Shown here in pieces: positions 44,245-51,760 of a DNA stretch of 64,000 nt. Position numbers and translations under genes: made by a program. The stretch is taken from assembly GCF_944380985.1 (NCBI RefSeq), contig NZ_CALWJJ010000010.1, forward strand, positions 1 to 64,000, written 5' to 3'. The number at the start of each line of letters is the position of its first letter. Position 1 is the stretch's first letter. Origin of the DNA: an uncultured Agathobaculum sp. GTDB lineage: Bacteria; Bacillota; Clostridia; Oscillospirales; Butyricicoccaceae. The notes below the pieces were generated by a model. It saw only the letters and a list, made by a program, of their open reading frames with translations, was not told the origin of the DNA and did no database searches.

Positions 44245-44757
44245 ATGTTTGAAGCGGGGGAGTTTATCGTTTACGGAACCAGCGGCGTGTGTCGGGTGGA
44301 GTCGGTCGGCGTACCGCCCTTTGATGGGGAGGACAGGCTCTACTACACGCTGGTGCCAGTTGCGGGAACCGAGACCATCTATGTACCGGTCGATTCGCCG
44401 GTGTTTATGCGGCCGGTCATCACCCGTGCGCAGGCAGAGCGGCTGATCGAATCCATTCCTTCGATCGAGGAGGATCCCTTTATCTCACACAGCATGCGCA
44501 TGTCGACCGAGCACTATCAGGCCGCACTGCAAACCCACGATTGCCGCGACCTGGTGCAGCTGATCAAGACAGTATACGCCAAATCCCGGCGCAATGGGCG
44601 GCGCGTCAGCCAGATTGATCAACGCTATCGTAAGCGGGCTGAGGAGCTGCTACACGGCGAGCTGGCCGTCGTCCTCGGCATGCCGGTGGGAGAGGTACAC
44701 GCTTATATCCTGCGCTCGATTGCAGAGCGTGCGGCGCATATTGCGCGGGCGCAGTAA
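44245..44757 (+). CDS. CarD-family transcriptional regulator
   Basis: A 170-residue protein with the CarD/TRCF RNA-polymerase-interaction domain at the N-terminus (MFEAGEFIVYGTSGVCRVESVG, then YYTLVPVAGTETIYVPVDSP) and a helical C-terminal DNA-binding part (QLIKTVYAKSRRNGRRVSQIDQRYRKRAEELLHGELAVVL in pieces). Proteins of this family bind the RNA polymerase beta subunit and stabilise open complexes. ATG 44245 has GGGGAGG upstream. Confidence 0.9.
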   Translation: MFEAGEFIVYGTSGVCRVESVGVPPFDGEDRLYYTLVPVAGTETIYVPVDSPVFMRPVITRAQAERLIESIPSIEEDPFISHSMRMSTEHYQAALQTHDCRDLVQLIKTVYAKSRRNGRRVSQIDQRYRKRAEELLHGELAVVLGMPVGEVHAYILRSIAERAAHIARAQ

Positions 44758-44782
44758 ATCCGGTGATGGGCAAATGAACAGG

Positions 44783-44807
44783 GCGGCGGCTGCGGCAGCC
44801 GCTTTTT
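44783..44807 (+). terminator. Terminator after the CarD-like gene
   Basis: A GCGGCTGC/GCAGCCGC hairpin followed by TTTTT. Confidence 0.8.
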
Positions 44808-44823
44808 CGTTTGCAGCGCGGGC

Positions 44824-44852
44824 TTGACGGACGCCGTGCCTGCGGATACAAT
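44824..44852 (+). promoter_or_regulatory. Promoter of the MarR-type gene
   Basis: TTGACG (44824-44829), 17 bp, TACAAT (44847-44852). Confidence 0.75.
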
Positions 44853-44875
44853 AAAGAAAAAGGGGGGCGCGTCAG

Positions 44876-45322
44876 GTGCGCACAACGGATGAGTTGCTCA
44901 GCTGCTATTACCAAAGCTGGCTTGGGCTGGACGCGGTTTATGAAAAGTGGGCGGCGCGCCGCGGCGTCACTTCCAACGTGTTGAATATTTTAATCCTGCT
45001 GCACGAGCAGGCCGCGCCGATACCGCAAGCTGAGCTGTGTCGCTGTCTGCATTTGTCCAAACAGACGGTGGCGAGCGTGATTGACAGCTTGGAAAAGCGT
45101 GGCATAGCAGCCCGCCGCGTATCGGAAGGCGACCGCCGCAGCCGCGTCGTCATGCTGACCGGAACGGGTGATGAGGCCGCGCGTAAGCTCAGTGAGGCGC
45201 TGCGGCAGTTTGAGCGCCGCGCCCTGTCTATGCTGACGCCCGCGCAGCAGCAGGCGCTGGTCGATACCACGCAAAAGTTGTGCCAGAGCATGGAGCAGGC
45301 GCTTGCACAGGAGATGGAATAA
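44876..45322 (+). CDS. MarR-family transcriptional regulator
   Basis: A 148-residue winged-helix regulator: VTSNVLNILILLHEQ, AELCRCLHLSKQTVASVIDSLEKRGIA as HTH, and the wing RRVSEGDRRSRVVMLTGTG. The start is GTG 44876 with a GGGGGGCG purine run upstream. Its own promoter and terminator make it a single-gene unit. Target unknown; the next gene on the same strand is the broken GAPDH. Confidence 0.92.
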   Translation: MRTTDELLSCYYQSWLGLDAVYEKWAARRGVTSNVLNILILLHEQAAPIPQAELCRCLHLSKQTVASVIDSLEKRGIAARRVSEGDRRSRVVMLTGTGDEAARKLSEALRQFERRALSMLTPAQQQALVDTTQKLCQSMEQALAQEME

Positions 45323-45338
45323 ATAATGTCTTCGCAGC

Positions 45339-45378
45339 AATCCGGATGCCGGCCTTGCCGGTATCCGGATTATTTTTC
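45339..45378 (+). terminator. Terminator after the MarR-type gene
   Basis: AATCCGGAT-g-CCGGC / GCCGG-t-ATCCGGATT hairpin followed by ATTTTT. Confidence 0.9.
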
Positions 45379-45649
45379 TGCCGTTTGCTGCCGGACAACA
45401 GGCATCGAGAAAGGAGACGGTTAAAAGAACTCAAAAAATAACCATTCAATTGTGCACTTTGCATATCTTATTATGTTAAAATAAAAGTTAAAAATTGTGA
45501 TAAAATAACGTAATTGATAGAAAATAAACAATAAAAAGTTGTAATTTTATCTTGCATTGCCCGTGGTGGAGTGGTATAGTATACATAATATATAATTAGA
45601 AATTAATATAAAAATAACCAAAATATTACCACTCGCAGGAGGTAGCGAC
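45379..45649 (+). other. AT-rich intergenic stretch with the GAPDH promoter
   Basis: No gene seen. The promoter TTGCAT (45552-45557), 17 bp, TATAGT (45575-45580) and GCAGGAGG before 45650 are intact, although the gene they serve is truncated. The ~150 bp upstream of the promoter are very A/T-rich, like an UP element or curved DNA. Confidence 0.6.
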
Positions 45650-45883
45650 ATGAGTAAGGTAAAAGTTGGTGTGGCGGGATATGGTGTGATCGGTTTGCGT
45701 CTTGCGACAGGCGTTGCGCCGCAGGAGGATATGGAACTTGTCGGCGTGTCGGACGTTGCACCCACGCTTGCGGTGCGCGGTCTGGTCGAGTCCGGCATGC
45801 CGTACAAATTCTATAACGCCATGCCGGAAAGTGAGGACAAGCTGAAAGAGGCCGGCGTGCCGATCTTGCAGACCTGCGTTTGA
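45650..45883 (+). pseudogene. Truncated type II glyceraldehyde-3-phosphate dehydrogenase (N-terminal fragment)
   Basis: A 77-residue ORF beginning MSKVKVGVAGYGVIGLRLA, DMELVGVSDVAPTLAVRGLVESGMPYKFYNA. This matches the N-terminal Rossmann half of archaeal-type (type II) GAPDH, normally about 340 residues. The homology stops near 45866-45875 and the frame then runs into foreign sequence and a stop. No C-terminal half is found before purD. Promoter and Shine-Dalgarno remain intact, so the truncation is probably recent. The catalytic Cys lies in the missing part, so the fragment cannot be an active enzyme. Confidence 0.8.
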
Positions 45884-46481
45884 GTGACGATATGATTGAA
45901 CTATTGAAAAGCGAGCTGGTGGATAATTCCCTTTTGTGTGAACTGGTAACACACCCGGATTTTCCCCGGCTCATGGCAACCTTGAAATCTATGTGAACGG
46001 CGTAGCGGGAAAGCAGGTGCAGAGCGCAACGCCATTGTGGACGCTGTGAGCGCAACGATTATAAAGAAGCACAATCCCGGCTTGATCGACCCGCAGTTAA
46101 GACAGCTTGTCGCCGCCCACATTGACGACGACAGCTTTTGCCGCTATGTGATACAGCAGGATATAAACAAGATAGCCCTCGGCCTGCGGGAAGCCCATAA
46201 GGATGATTTTTCAGCGTTCCGGAGGACAACCCGCTGGAAGATTTTTGCAGACAGCCGAGGAAACCGTCAGAGAGGACAGCGACCCGGAACAGGCGGCGAT
46301 GGCGTTTATTTGCAAACGGCTCAAATTGAATTACAAGAAGTTGTCCGAGGAAGAAAAGAAGTGGCTGAAACGGATTGCACAGAAGTCGGACTTGCTGAAA
46401 AATCCAAACCCACAGCGGGGAAGAAAGTATGAGAATTACAATTATGAATTTAGGGAGAAATTATGCTTAATAATGAGATAG
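45866..46481 (+). pseudogene. Frameshifted mobile-element-type ORF (function not recognised)
   Basis: Joining frames yields a continuous protein-like sequence of ~190 residues: LSDDMIELLKSELVDNSLLC, HPDFPRLMATL, EIYVNGVAGKQVQSA, IIKKHNPGLIDPQLRQLVAA, DDDSFCRYVIQQDINKIALG, EDNPLEDFLQTAEETVRED, LKLNYKKLSEEEKKWLKRIA. To read it one must restore single bases at about 45986, 46030, 46217 and 46246, each in a short homopolymer. The left end is cut off at the GAPDH junction. The style (DDDSFCRYVIQQDINKI...) resembles accessory genes of Bacillota conjugative transposons, but I cannot name the family. Regarded as a decaying remnant. Confidence 0.6.
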
Positions 46482-47302
46482 CAAATATAGATGGAAAACA
46501 ATTAGCATATATAAGATTTAATGAGTGGAAAAATGAGGTTATTTTATTTTTTCATGGATTTACTAGCTCCAAAGAATGTTTTCCAGAAATAAGAGAAAAA
46601 AATAAATGTATTTTATCTTTTGACAGACCAGGAATCGGAGAATCATCAGTAGTTGAATATTATTCAATGGAAAATTTTCTGGCAAATACATATGAAGTGT
46701 TGAAAAGCCATAATGTAACTTCCATAAAATTAGTAGGACATAGTGCCGGAGGATATTATGCACAACTTTTTGCTCAGATGTATCCAGAAACAGTAAAATC
46801 ACTTTCGCTAATAAGCAGCATGGCCCCTTTGAATTGTCCAAAGACCAGGAAGATCGTGAACGGACAATGGAAATTCATATCTTTTTTATCATTAAGAGCA
46901 AAGATGTTTTCTCGGATATATTTTAAACAAATGGCAAAGAGTATAAATGAAAATTATGAAAAGCAACTTGAAAAAAATATGAGATTCCTTCCTGATGTTG
47001 AAAAGAATTTTATGAAAGAAAATCCCCAAATGATAAAAAAATCAATTTTAAACGCTGTTGCGAACGAAGGTTTAGGCGTTTTATATGATGCGTATGCATT
47101 ATGTCAGAAACGCGAAGCAATAAAAATATCTCCCACTATCCCTGTGTATATTTGGCATGGTATAGAAGATACCACAATACCTATCTCATTTGTGAAATAT
47201 TTTGAATCAGAATATGCAGTTAAACAAGTACATAAATTAGAGCAAGTTGGACATATGCTTTATCTTCCTTATTGGAACGAAATTATTGAAGAAATAATAT
47301 GA
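46463..47302 (+). CDS. Alpha/beta hydrolase, AT-rich cargo of the inserted block
   Basis: A 279-residue alpha/beta-hydrolase: VILFFHGFTSSKE (oxyanion region), nucleophile elbow VGHSAGGYYAQ (Ser ~95), acid in IWHGIEDTTIP, catalytic His in LEQVGHMLYLP. All triad members are present, so it could be active; the substrate is unknown. AGGGAGAAATT lies directly before the ATG. Base composition and codon use (AAA, ATA, TTA, AGA rich) differ sharply from every neighbour, a clear sign of transfer. It overlaps the end of the broken ORF upstream. Confidence 0.88.
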   Translation: MLNNEIANIDGKQLAYIRFNEWKNEVILFFHGFTSSKECFPEIREKNKCILSFDRPGIGESSVVEYYSMENFLANTYEVLKSHNVTSIKLVGHSAGGYYAQLFAQMYPETVKSLSLISSMAPLNCPKTRKIVNGQWKFISFLSLRAKMFSRIYFKQMAKSINENYEKQLEKNMRFLPDVEKNFMKENPQMIKKSILNAVANEGLGVLYDAYALCQKREAIKISPTIPVYIWHGIEDTTIPISFVKYFESEYAVKQVHKLEQVGHMLYLPYWNEIIEEII

Positions 47303-47572
47303 TTTCTAAATTTCAATTTTTAGAGAAAAACGCTCCAAAATCAGAAAGAGAGCGGCCAAGCACTTTGAGGGATTGACCGCCTTGTCCACCCATTCAGCAG
47401 AACGGCGGGCGGCAGTCAAGGCCGGGTGTAAACCCGTTCATTTCAGCCTTGACGGTTGCACGCTGTCCTGCTACTTTTCCGGGAGTGTGGCCACAACTTC
47501 GGAACATTTTGTCCACAAGTCGGAGCGTAGGACGAGGGACGGTGGCTTTCATATACACCCTGTCTGCTGATG

Positions 47573-47623
47573 AAACCAGGGCTGCGCTTGCGGCTCCACG
47601 CCAAGCAAGCACAGCCCTGGTTT
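47573..47623. repeat. Long inverted repeat in mobile-element debris
   Basis: AAACCAGGGCTG-c-GCTTG and CAAGC-a-CAGCCCTGGTTT flank a ~15-nt loop. It may be a terminator of the former element. Confidence 0.7.
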
Positions 47624-47880
47624 CCTGCCGCTTCAAATGCCCTTGCCCTCCCCAGCGGCAACGGCATTTTCATGGCAACGCCGACAGAGCGTATAACGCA
47701 CTACACTTTGCTTTGCAAAGTCGTGTGCCAAATGGGGGCGCTGCCCCCTTTGGAACCCCCCACAAGAAAAGGCGATATGCTACCCCTCCACGGGGCGCAT
47801 ACCGCCTTTTCTTGTTATCTAGCCCTCCGGCTGTATCGGTTGAGCAAAAGTCAGCGTGGGAATGGTGTGGTATCTTTATC

Positions 47881-47925
47881 TAAGTGAAACCCCGGGTACA
47901 GACCCGGGCGTGCCTTTTTTCACTT
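47881..47925. terminator. Nested palindrome/terminator at the end of the purine operon
   Basis: Outer arms AAGTGAAA/TTTTCACTT and inner CCCGGGT-acag-ACCCGGG, with a TTTTTT run on plus and AAAGGC context on minus. It lies directly after the last gene of the purine operon (minus) and at the edge of the foreign block (plus). Confidence 0.6.
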
Positions 47926-47926
47926 G

Positions 47927-48448
47927 TTACATTTTAGGGAACAGTTCTTGGTCGATAACGGCGTCCAGCGTCATGCCGGCATAGGCGATCTGCGCCAGAC
48001 CGTCGATAAAGCGGGCGACCGAGGCCAGCAGTAGCGAGATATTGTCCGCGACAAAGGTGATGTTCTTTTCAAGCTCGAGCGAGCCGTCAAGCAGCGTATT
48101 GTGCCGCAGGTAGATCTGCCCGCCCTCCTCAAAAAAGCCGAATGCGCCGAGCGCACAAAAATCGTTGCAGTAGGCGCAGGCGCGGCGCAGCTGATTTGCA
48201 TGTGTATCCGGCGCGCCCTGAAACAATGTGACAAAGAACTGGAGCAGGCCCATGTCTTCTCCGGGCAGCTGCATGGGGATAAAGCAGCACTCGACGACTA
48301 CGTCCTTGGCGACCTTGCCCTGCCGCATGGCCTCACAGCGCAGCAGGGTGGGCGCGTCTTCCTTGGTCATGACCTCGGCGCGGTAGCCGTTCTGGTTCAG
48401 AACATCGGCCATGCAGCCGAGAATCTGGTTTTGTTTTTCTGCCTTCAT
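47927..48448 (-). CDS. Unknown protein at the end of the purine operon (YbjN/chaperone-like fold possible)
   Basis: A 173-residue soluble protein: MKAEKQNQILGCMADVLNQNGYRAEV, VVVECCFIPMQLPGEDMGLLQFFVTLF, GGQIYLRHNTLLDGSLELEKNITFVADNISLLLASVARFIDGLAQ (given in parts). The alternation of an N-terminal helix, beta sheet and a long C-terminal helical part resembles the YbjN / type III chaperone-like fold, but I do not recognise it securely. Its ATG is 3 bp after the purD stop, so it is translationally coupled to purD. No enzymatic motif is seen. Confidence 0.7.
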   Translation of the reverse strand: MKAEKQNQILGCMADVLNQNGYRAEVMTKEDAPTLLRCEAMRQGKVAKDVVVECCFIPMQLPGEDMGLLQFFVTLFQGAPDTHANQLRRACAYCNDFCALGAFGFFEEGGQIYLRHNTLLDGSLELEKNITFVADNISLLLASVARFIDGLAQIAYAGMTLDAVIDQELFPKM

Positions 48449-48451
48449 TCC

Positions 48452-49702
48452 TTATTTCACTCCAATGTCCGTGCGGTAATGCGCCTTGTCAAAATGGATT
48501 TTGTGCACGTCTGCATAGGCCCTGCGGATGGCTTCGTCGAGCGTAGGCGCGGTCGCAGTCACGCCAAGCACGCGGCCACCGCTTGTGATGAATTTACCAT
48601 CCTTGACCGCCGTGCCCGCGTGGAATACGAACGATTCGGTCACATCGCCCAGCCCATCGATCACCTTGCCCTTTTCGTAAGCCTTGGGATAGCCGCCCGA
48701 TGCCATGCACACGCAGCATGCGGCGTTATCCGACCACTTGATGTCGATCTCGTCGAGTCTTTCGTCGATAACGGCGGTAAAAATGTCATACAGGTCGGTC
48801 TCAAGACGCGAGAGTACGGCCTGGGTTTCCGGGTCGCCAAAACGCGCGTTGTACTCAATCACGCGCGGTCCTCCCGGAGTGAGCATCAGACCGAAATACA
48901 GCACGCCCTTAAATGGACGGCCCTCGGCGGCCATCGCCGCGACTGTGGGGCGGAAAATGGTTTCCATGCAGGTTTGCGCCACCTCCTCGGTATAGAACCG
49001 GGAGGGCGAGAACGCACCCATGCCGCCCGTATTCGGACCGGCGTCTTTATCATAAGCGCGCTTATGGTCTTGTGCGGAGGGCATGGTCTTGAGGTGCGTG
49101 CCGTCGACGAACGCGAGCACGGACACCTCAGGCCCGGTCAGGTATTCCTCGATGACGACGCGCGCCCCCGCCCCGCCAAAGGCATGGCCGTCGATCGCGT
49201 CGCGCACAGCCGCGACGGCCTCGTCCTCCGTCATCGCAACCGTAACGCCCTTGCCGAGCGCCAGCCCGTCCGCCTTAACGACGATCGGCGCGCCATGCTT
49301 TCTAATGTAGTCGATGGCAGCTGCCGAGTCCTCGAACACCGCATAGGCTGCGGTCGGGATGCCGTATTTCTGCATCAACTCCTTGGCAAACGACTTGGAA
49401 CCTTCGATAACCGCGGCGTTTTTGCGCGGGCCGAAGGCGCGGATGCCCGCCTGCTCGAGCGCATCGACCATGCCGAGCGCGAGCGGGTCGTCTGGCGCGA
49501 CCATGACCAGGTCGGGCCGGTGCGCTTTGGCAAAGGCCACCACGCCGTCGATGTCGGTGGCCGCGATGGGCACGCACTCGGCCTCCTGCGCGATGCCGCC
49601 ATTGCCTGGCGCACACCAGATGTGGTCTACTTTGGGGCTTTTCTTCAGGGTATGAACGATGGCGTGTTCACGACCGCCGCCGCCAATGACGAGAACCTTC
49701 AT
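48452..49702 (-). CDS. purD: Phosphoribosylamine-glycine ligase (GARS)
   Basis: A 416-residue ATP-grasp enzyme adding glycine to phosphoribosylamine. Seen are MKVLVIGGGGREHAIVHTL at the N-terminus, VKADGLALGKGVTVA (ATP-grasp lysine), and FAGVLYFGLMLT-like sequence (FKGVLYFGLMLTPGGPRVIEYNARFGDPE). GGAAGGAGATAACCT precedes the ATG. Distal gene of the purine operon. Confidence 0.96.
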   Translation of the reverse strand: MKVLVIGGGGREHAIVHTLKKSPKVDHIWCAPGNGGIAQEAECVPIAATDIDGVVAFAKAHRPDLVMVAPDDPLALGMVDALEQAGIRAFGPRKNAAVIEGSKSFAKELMQKYGIPTAAYAVFEDSAAAIDYIRKHGAPIVVKADGLALGKGVTVAMTEDEAVAAVRDAIDGHAFGGAGARVVIEEYLTGPEVSVLAFVDGTHLKTMPSAQDHKRAYDKDAGPNTGGMGAFSPSRFYTEEVAQTCMETIFRPTVAAMAAEGRPFKGVLYFGLMLTPGGPRVIEYNARFGDPETQAVLSRLETDLYDIFTAVIDERLDEIDIKWSDNAACCVCMASGGYPKAYEKGKVIDGLGDVTESFVFHAGTAVKDGKFITSGGRVLGVTATAPTLDEAIRRAYADVHKIHFDKAHYRTDIGVK

Positions 49703-49745
49703 AGGTTATCTCCTTCCAAACAGATGATTTGCTTTTGTGAGGGTC

Positions 49746-49856
49746 TTATGCGCGCGTCTCCTTTAGTAGCATGTGGGTGCGCCACAGGCAGCGCACCATC
49801 CAGGCATACAAAGTAAGCGCCGCGAGCAGCACCGCGGCAGCGCCCAGGCGGAGCAT
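49746..49856 (-). CDS. 36-residue single-helix membrane protein, translationally coupled to the purH formyltransferase gene
   Basis: A tiny ORF MLRLGAAAVLLAALTLYAW, then MVRCLWRTHMLLKETRA. Its ATG overlaps the stop of the preceding gene (TAATG), the standard arrangement for coupled translation. One hydrophobic helix of ~18 residues is followed by a basic tail. It occupies most of the 153-bp gap before purD. No Shine-Dalgarno of its own is obvious, which fits reinitiation. The family is not recognised. It may be a chance ORF; conservation would decide. Confidence 0.45.
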   Translation of the reverse strand: MLRLGAAAVLLAALTLYAWMVRCLWRTHMLLKETRA

Positions 49857-51031
49857 TAGTGGTGGAACAGGCGCATGCCGGTGAATGCCATAACAATACC
49901 GTATTTGTTCGCAGTTTCGATAACGTGATCGTCACGGATCGAGCCGCCCGGCTGCACGATATACTGTACGCCCGATTTGCGTGCGCGCTCGACGTTGTCG
50001 CCAAACGGGAAGAATGCGTCCGAGCCGACGGTTACGCCGGTGTTTTTAGCGATCCATGCCTTTTTTTCCTCGGCGGTCAGTGCCTCGGGGCGTACCTTGA
50101 AGGTGTGCTGCCACACGCCGTCCGCAAGTACGTCCTCGTGCTCGTCCGAGAGATACACGTCGATCGCATTATCGCGATCCGGACGGCGGATTGCGTCGAC
50201 AAACTGCAGGCCAAGCACCTTGGGATGCTGGCGCAAAAACCAGTTGTCCGCCTTATTGCCAGCCAGGCGCGTGCAGTGGATGCGGCTTTGCTGACCCGCA
50301 CCTACACCGATGGTCATGCCGTCCTTGACATAGCAGACCGAGTTGGACTGTGTGTATTTGAGCGTGATGAGCGCGAGGATCATATCGTGCTTGGCGCTTG
50401 TCGGCAGCGTCTTGTTGTCGGTAACAATGTTGCTCAGCAGGCTCTCGTTGATCTCATAGTCGTTATAGCCCTGCTCAAAGCGGATGCCGAAGATGTCACG
50501 CTGCTCAATCGGCCCGGGCACATAGTCCGGGTCGATCTGGACAACGTTGTAGCCGCCCTTGCGCTTGGTTTTCAGGATTTGGAGCGCTTCGTCCGTATAG
50601 CCCGGGGCGATGATGCCGTCCGACACCTCGTGCGCAAGATAGGCTGCGGTGTCGGCGTCGCAAATATCGGAGAGCGCGGCCCAATCGCCGTAGGAGCACA
50701 GGCGGTCGGCGCCGCGCGCGCGGATATAAGCGCATGCGATCGGGGAGAGCGCGTGATCGGCCTGCACAAAGTACATCTGCTTTTCGGTATCGGTCAGCGG
50801 TTTGCCGAGCGCTGCGCCCGCGGGCGAAACATGCTTGAACGATGCCGCAGCTGGCAGACCGGTCGCCTTTTTGAGTGCTTTTACCAGCTGCCATGCGTTA
50901 AATGCATCGCAAAAGTTGATATAACCCGGTTTGCCGTTTAACACCTCGATCGGCAGCTCGCCTTCGGTCATAAAGATGCGCGCAGGCTTCTGGTTGGGGT
51001 TGCAGCCGTATTTCAGTGCGAGTTCTTTCAT
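49856..51031 (-). CDS. purH: AICAR formyltransferase, stand-alone (PurH transformylase domain)
   Basis: A 391-residue protein corresponding to the C-terminal transformylase domain of bifunctional PurH. It catalyses formylation of AICAR to FAICAR. The catalytic Lys-His pair is in SFKHVSPAGAA; QTMSVCYxxDG-type sequence appears as QSNSVCYVKDGMTIGVGAGQQSR, and SDAFFPFGDNVERA is conserved. The usual N-terminal cyclohydrolase domain (about 200 residues) is missing and its job is taken by the PurO-type gene directly upstream, which overlaps by 4 bp. Confidence 0.93.
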   Translation of the reverse strand: MKELALKYGCNPNQKPARIFMTEGELPIEVLNGKPGYINFCDAFNAWQLVKALKKATGLPAAASFKHVSPAGAALGKPLTDTEKQMYFVQADHALSPIACAYIRARGADRLCSYGDWAALSDICDADTAAYLAHEVSDGIIAPGYTDEALQILKTKRKGGYNVVQIDPDYVPGPIEQRDIFGIRFEQGYNDYEINESLLSNIVTDNKTLPTSAKHDMILALITLKYTQSNSVCYVKDGMTIGVGAGQQSRIHCTRLAGNKADNWFLRQHPKVLGLQFVDAIRRPDRDNAIDVYLSDEHEDVLADGVWQHTFKVRPEALTAEEKKAWIAKNTGVTVGSDAFFPFGDNVERARKSGVQYIVQPGGSIRDDHVIETANKYGIVMAFTGMRLFHH

Positions 51032-51753
51032 GCGTTTTTACCCTCCTCATGCTTGTTGCGGATCTCCTGCTGATAAGCGCCGGTCGCAAGGTCGATATAG
51101 CGCACGAACAGCGCGATCTTGTTTTGCTCGTTCATGCTGTTCCACAGCATCTCGGTAAACTCCTTGATCGGCGCCTCAATGCGGATGCATTTGGGCTCGC
51201 CGCGGAAGGGGGGGAGCGGGTCGCCGTCGCACTGGTAGGTGTGAATGAAGTGACCGAGACCGGGCACCGGTTTGTCGTATTCGTAAAAAAAGCGTTTGTT
51301 CGCCGTGCGGTCGGACGTGAAGTTTTTGAGGATGGATAGGCTGTACGAGCCATCCTCATGGATGACGCCTGAGATACGCGCGGTGTAGTTGGGTGCGTCC
51401 GGTTCAAACTGTCGGGTGCGCAGCGCGTCGATATAGCTCTTGCCCTGTTTGAGATAGTCGCAGATGGTGTCGGTCTGGTCGCCGTTGGTGACGACCAACT
51501 TGCCGCCGCACTGGCGCACCGGATGATAGATGATAAGCGAGGGGTCGGACATTTTGGCAGGATCGTGCGCCTCGGTACGGATGCCGTCCTCGGTCTCGAC
51601 GAACACGCGATTGCGGCTGTTCTCTGAGCGGCCCATGATGAAATAAGCGACTACGTTCTGCTGGTTGTCCGTCGTGCGGCCGAGGATGATGCCGCGCCCC
51701 GGATAGACATTGCTCATCAGCTCGCCCTTGATGTCAAACACATTTTTGCTCAT
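51028..51753 (-). CDS. purO: IMP cyclohydrolase, archaeal PurO type
   Basis: A 241-residue protein of the IMP_cyclohyd family first known from methanogens: YPGRGIILGRT near the start, VVAYFIMGRSENSRNRVF, IIYHPVRQCGGKLVVTNGDQTDTICDYL, PNYTARISGVI. It closes the ring of FAICAR to IMP, the last step of the pathway. ATG 51753 has AAGGAG 11 bp upstream; the longer start is rejected. It pairs with the stand-alone formyltransferase to replace bifunctional PurH. Confidence 0.92.
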   Translation of the reverse strand: MSKNVFDIKGELMSNVYPGRGIILGRTTDNQQNVVAYFIMGRSENSRNRVFVETEDGIRTEAHDPAKMSDPSLIIYHPVRQCGGKLVVTNGDQTDTICDYLKQGKSYIDALRTRQFEPDAPNYTARISGVIHEDGSYSLSILKNFTSDRTANKRFFYEYDKPVPGLGHFIHTYQCDGDPLPPFRGEPKCIRIEAPIKEFTEMLWNSMNEQNKIALFVRYIDLATGAYQQEIRNKHEEGKNA

Positions 51754-51760
51754 GCTTCTG

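Larger units (their letters stand above)
47303..47926 (+). other. 624-bp non-coding remainder of the inserted block, rich in hairpins
   Basis: No intact gene. It contains an 18-bp-arm inverted repeat at 47573-47623, a TTTGCTTTGCAAAG palindrome, a GGGGGCGCTGCCCCC run, an imperfect hairpin near 47764-47810 (AAGAAAAGGCG.../...CGCCTTTTCTT) and the terminator-like structure at 47881-47925. Composition returns to GC-rich near 47340. It looks like the flank of a conjugative-transposon-like element whose right junction lies before 47927. Confidence 0.5.

Noticed and set aside
48101..49816. 571-codon ORF on the plus strand opposite purD
   Set aside because: Antisense shadow of a well-supported enzyme gene in GC-rich sequence; no Shine-Dalgarno and no recognisable domain. 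The same holds for long antisense ORFs at 32570-33718, 49859-50941, 58191-59336 and 61887-62888.
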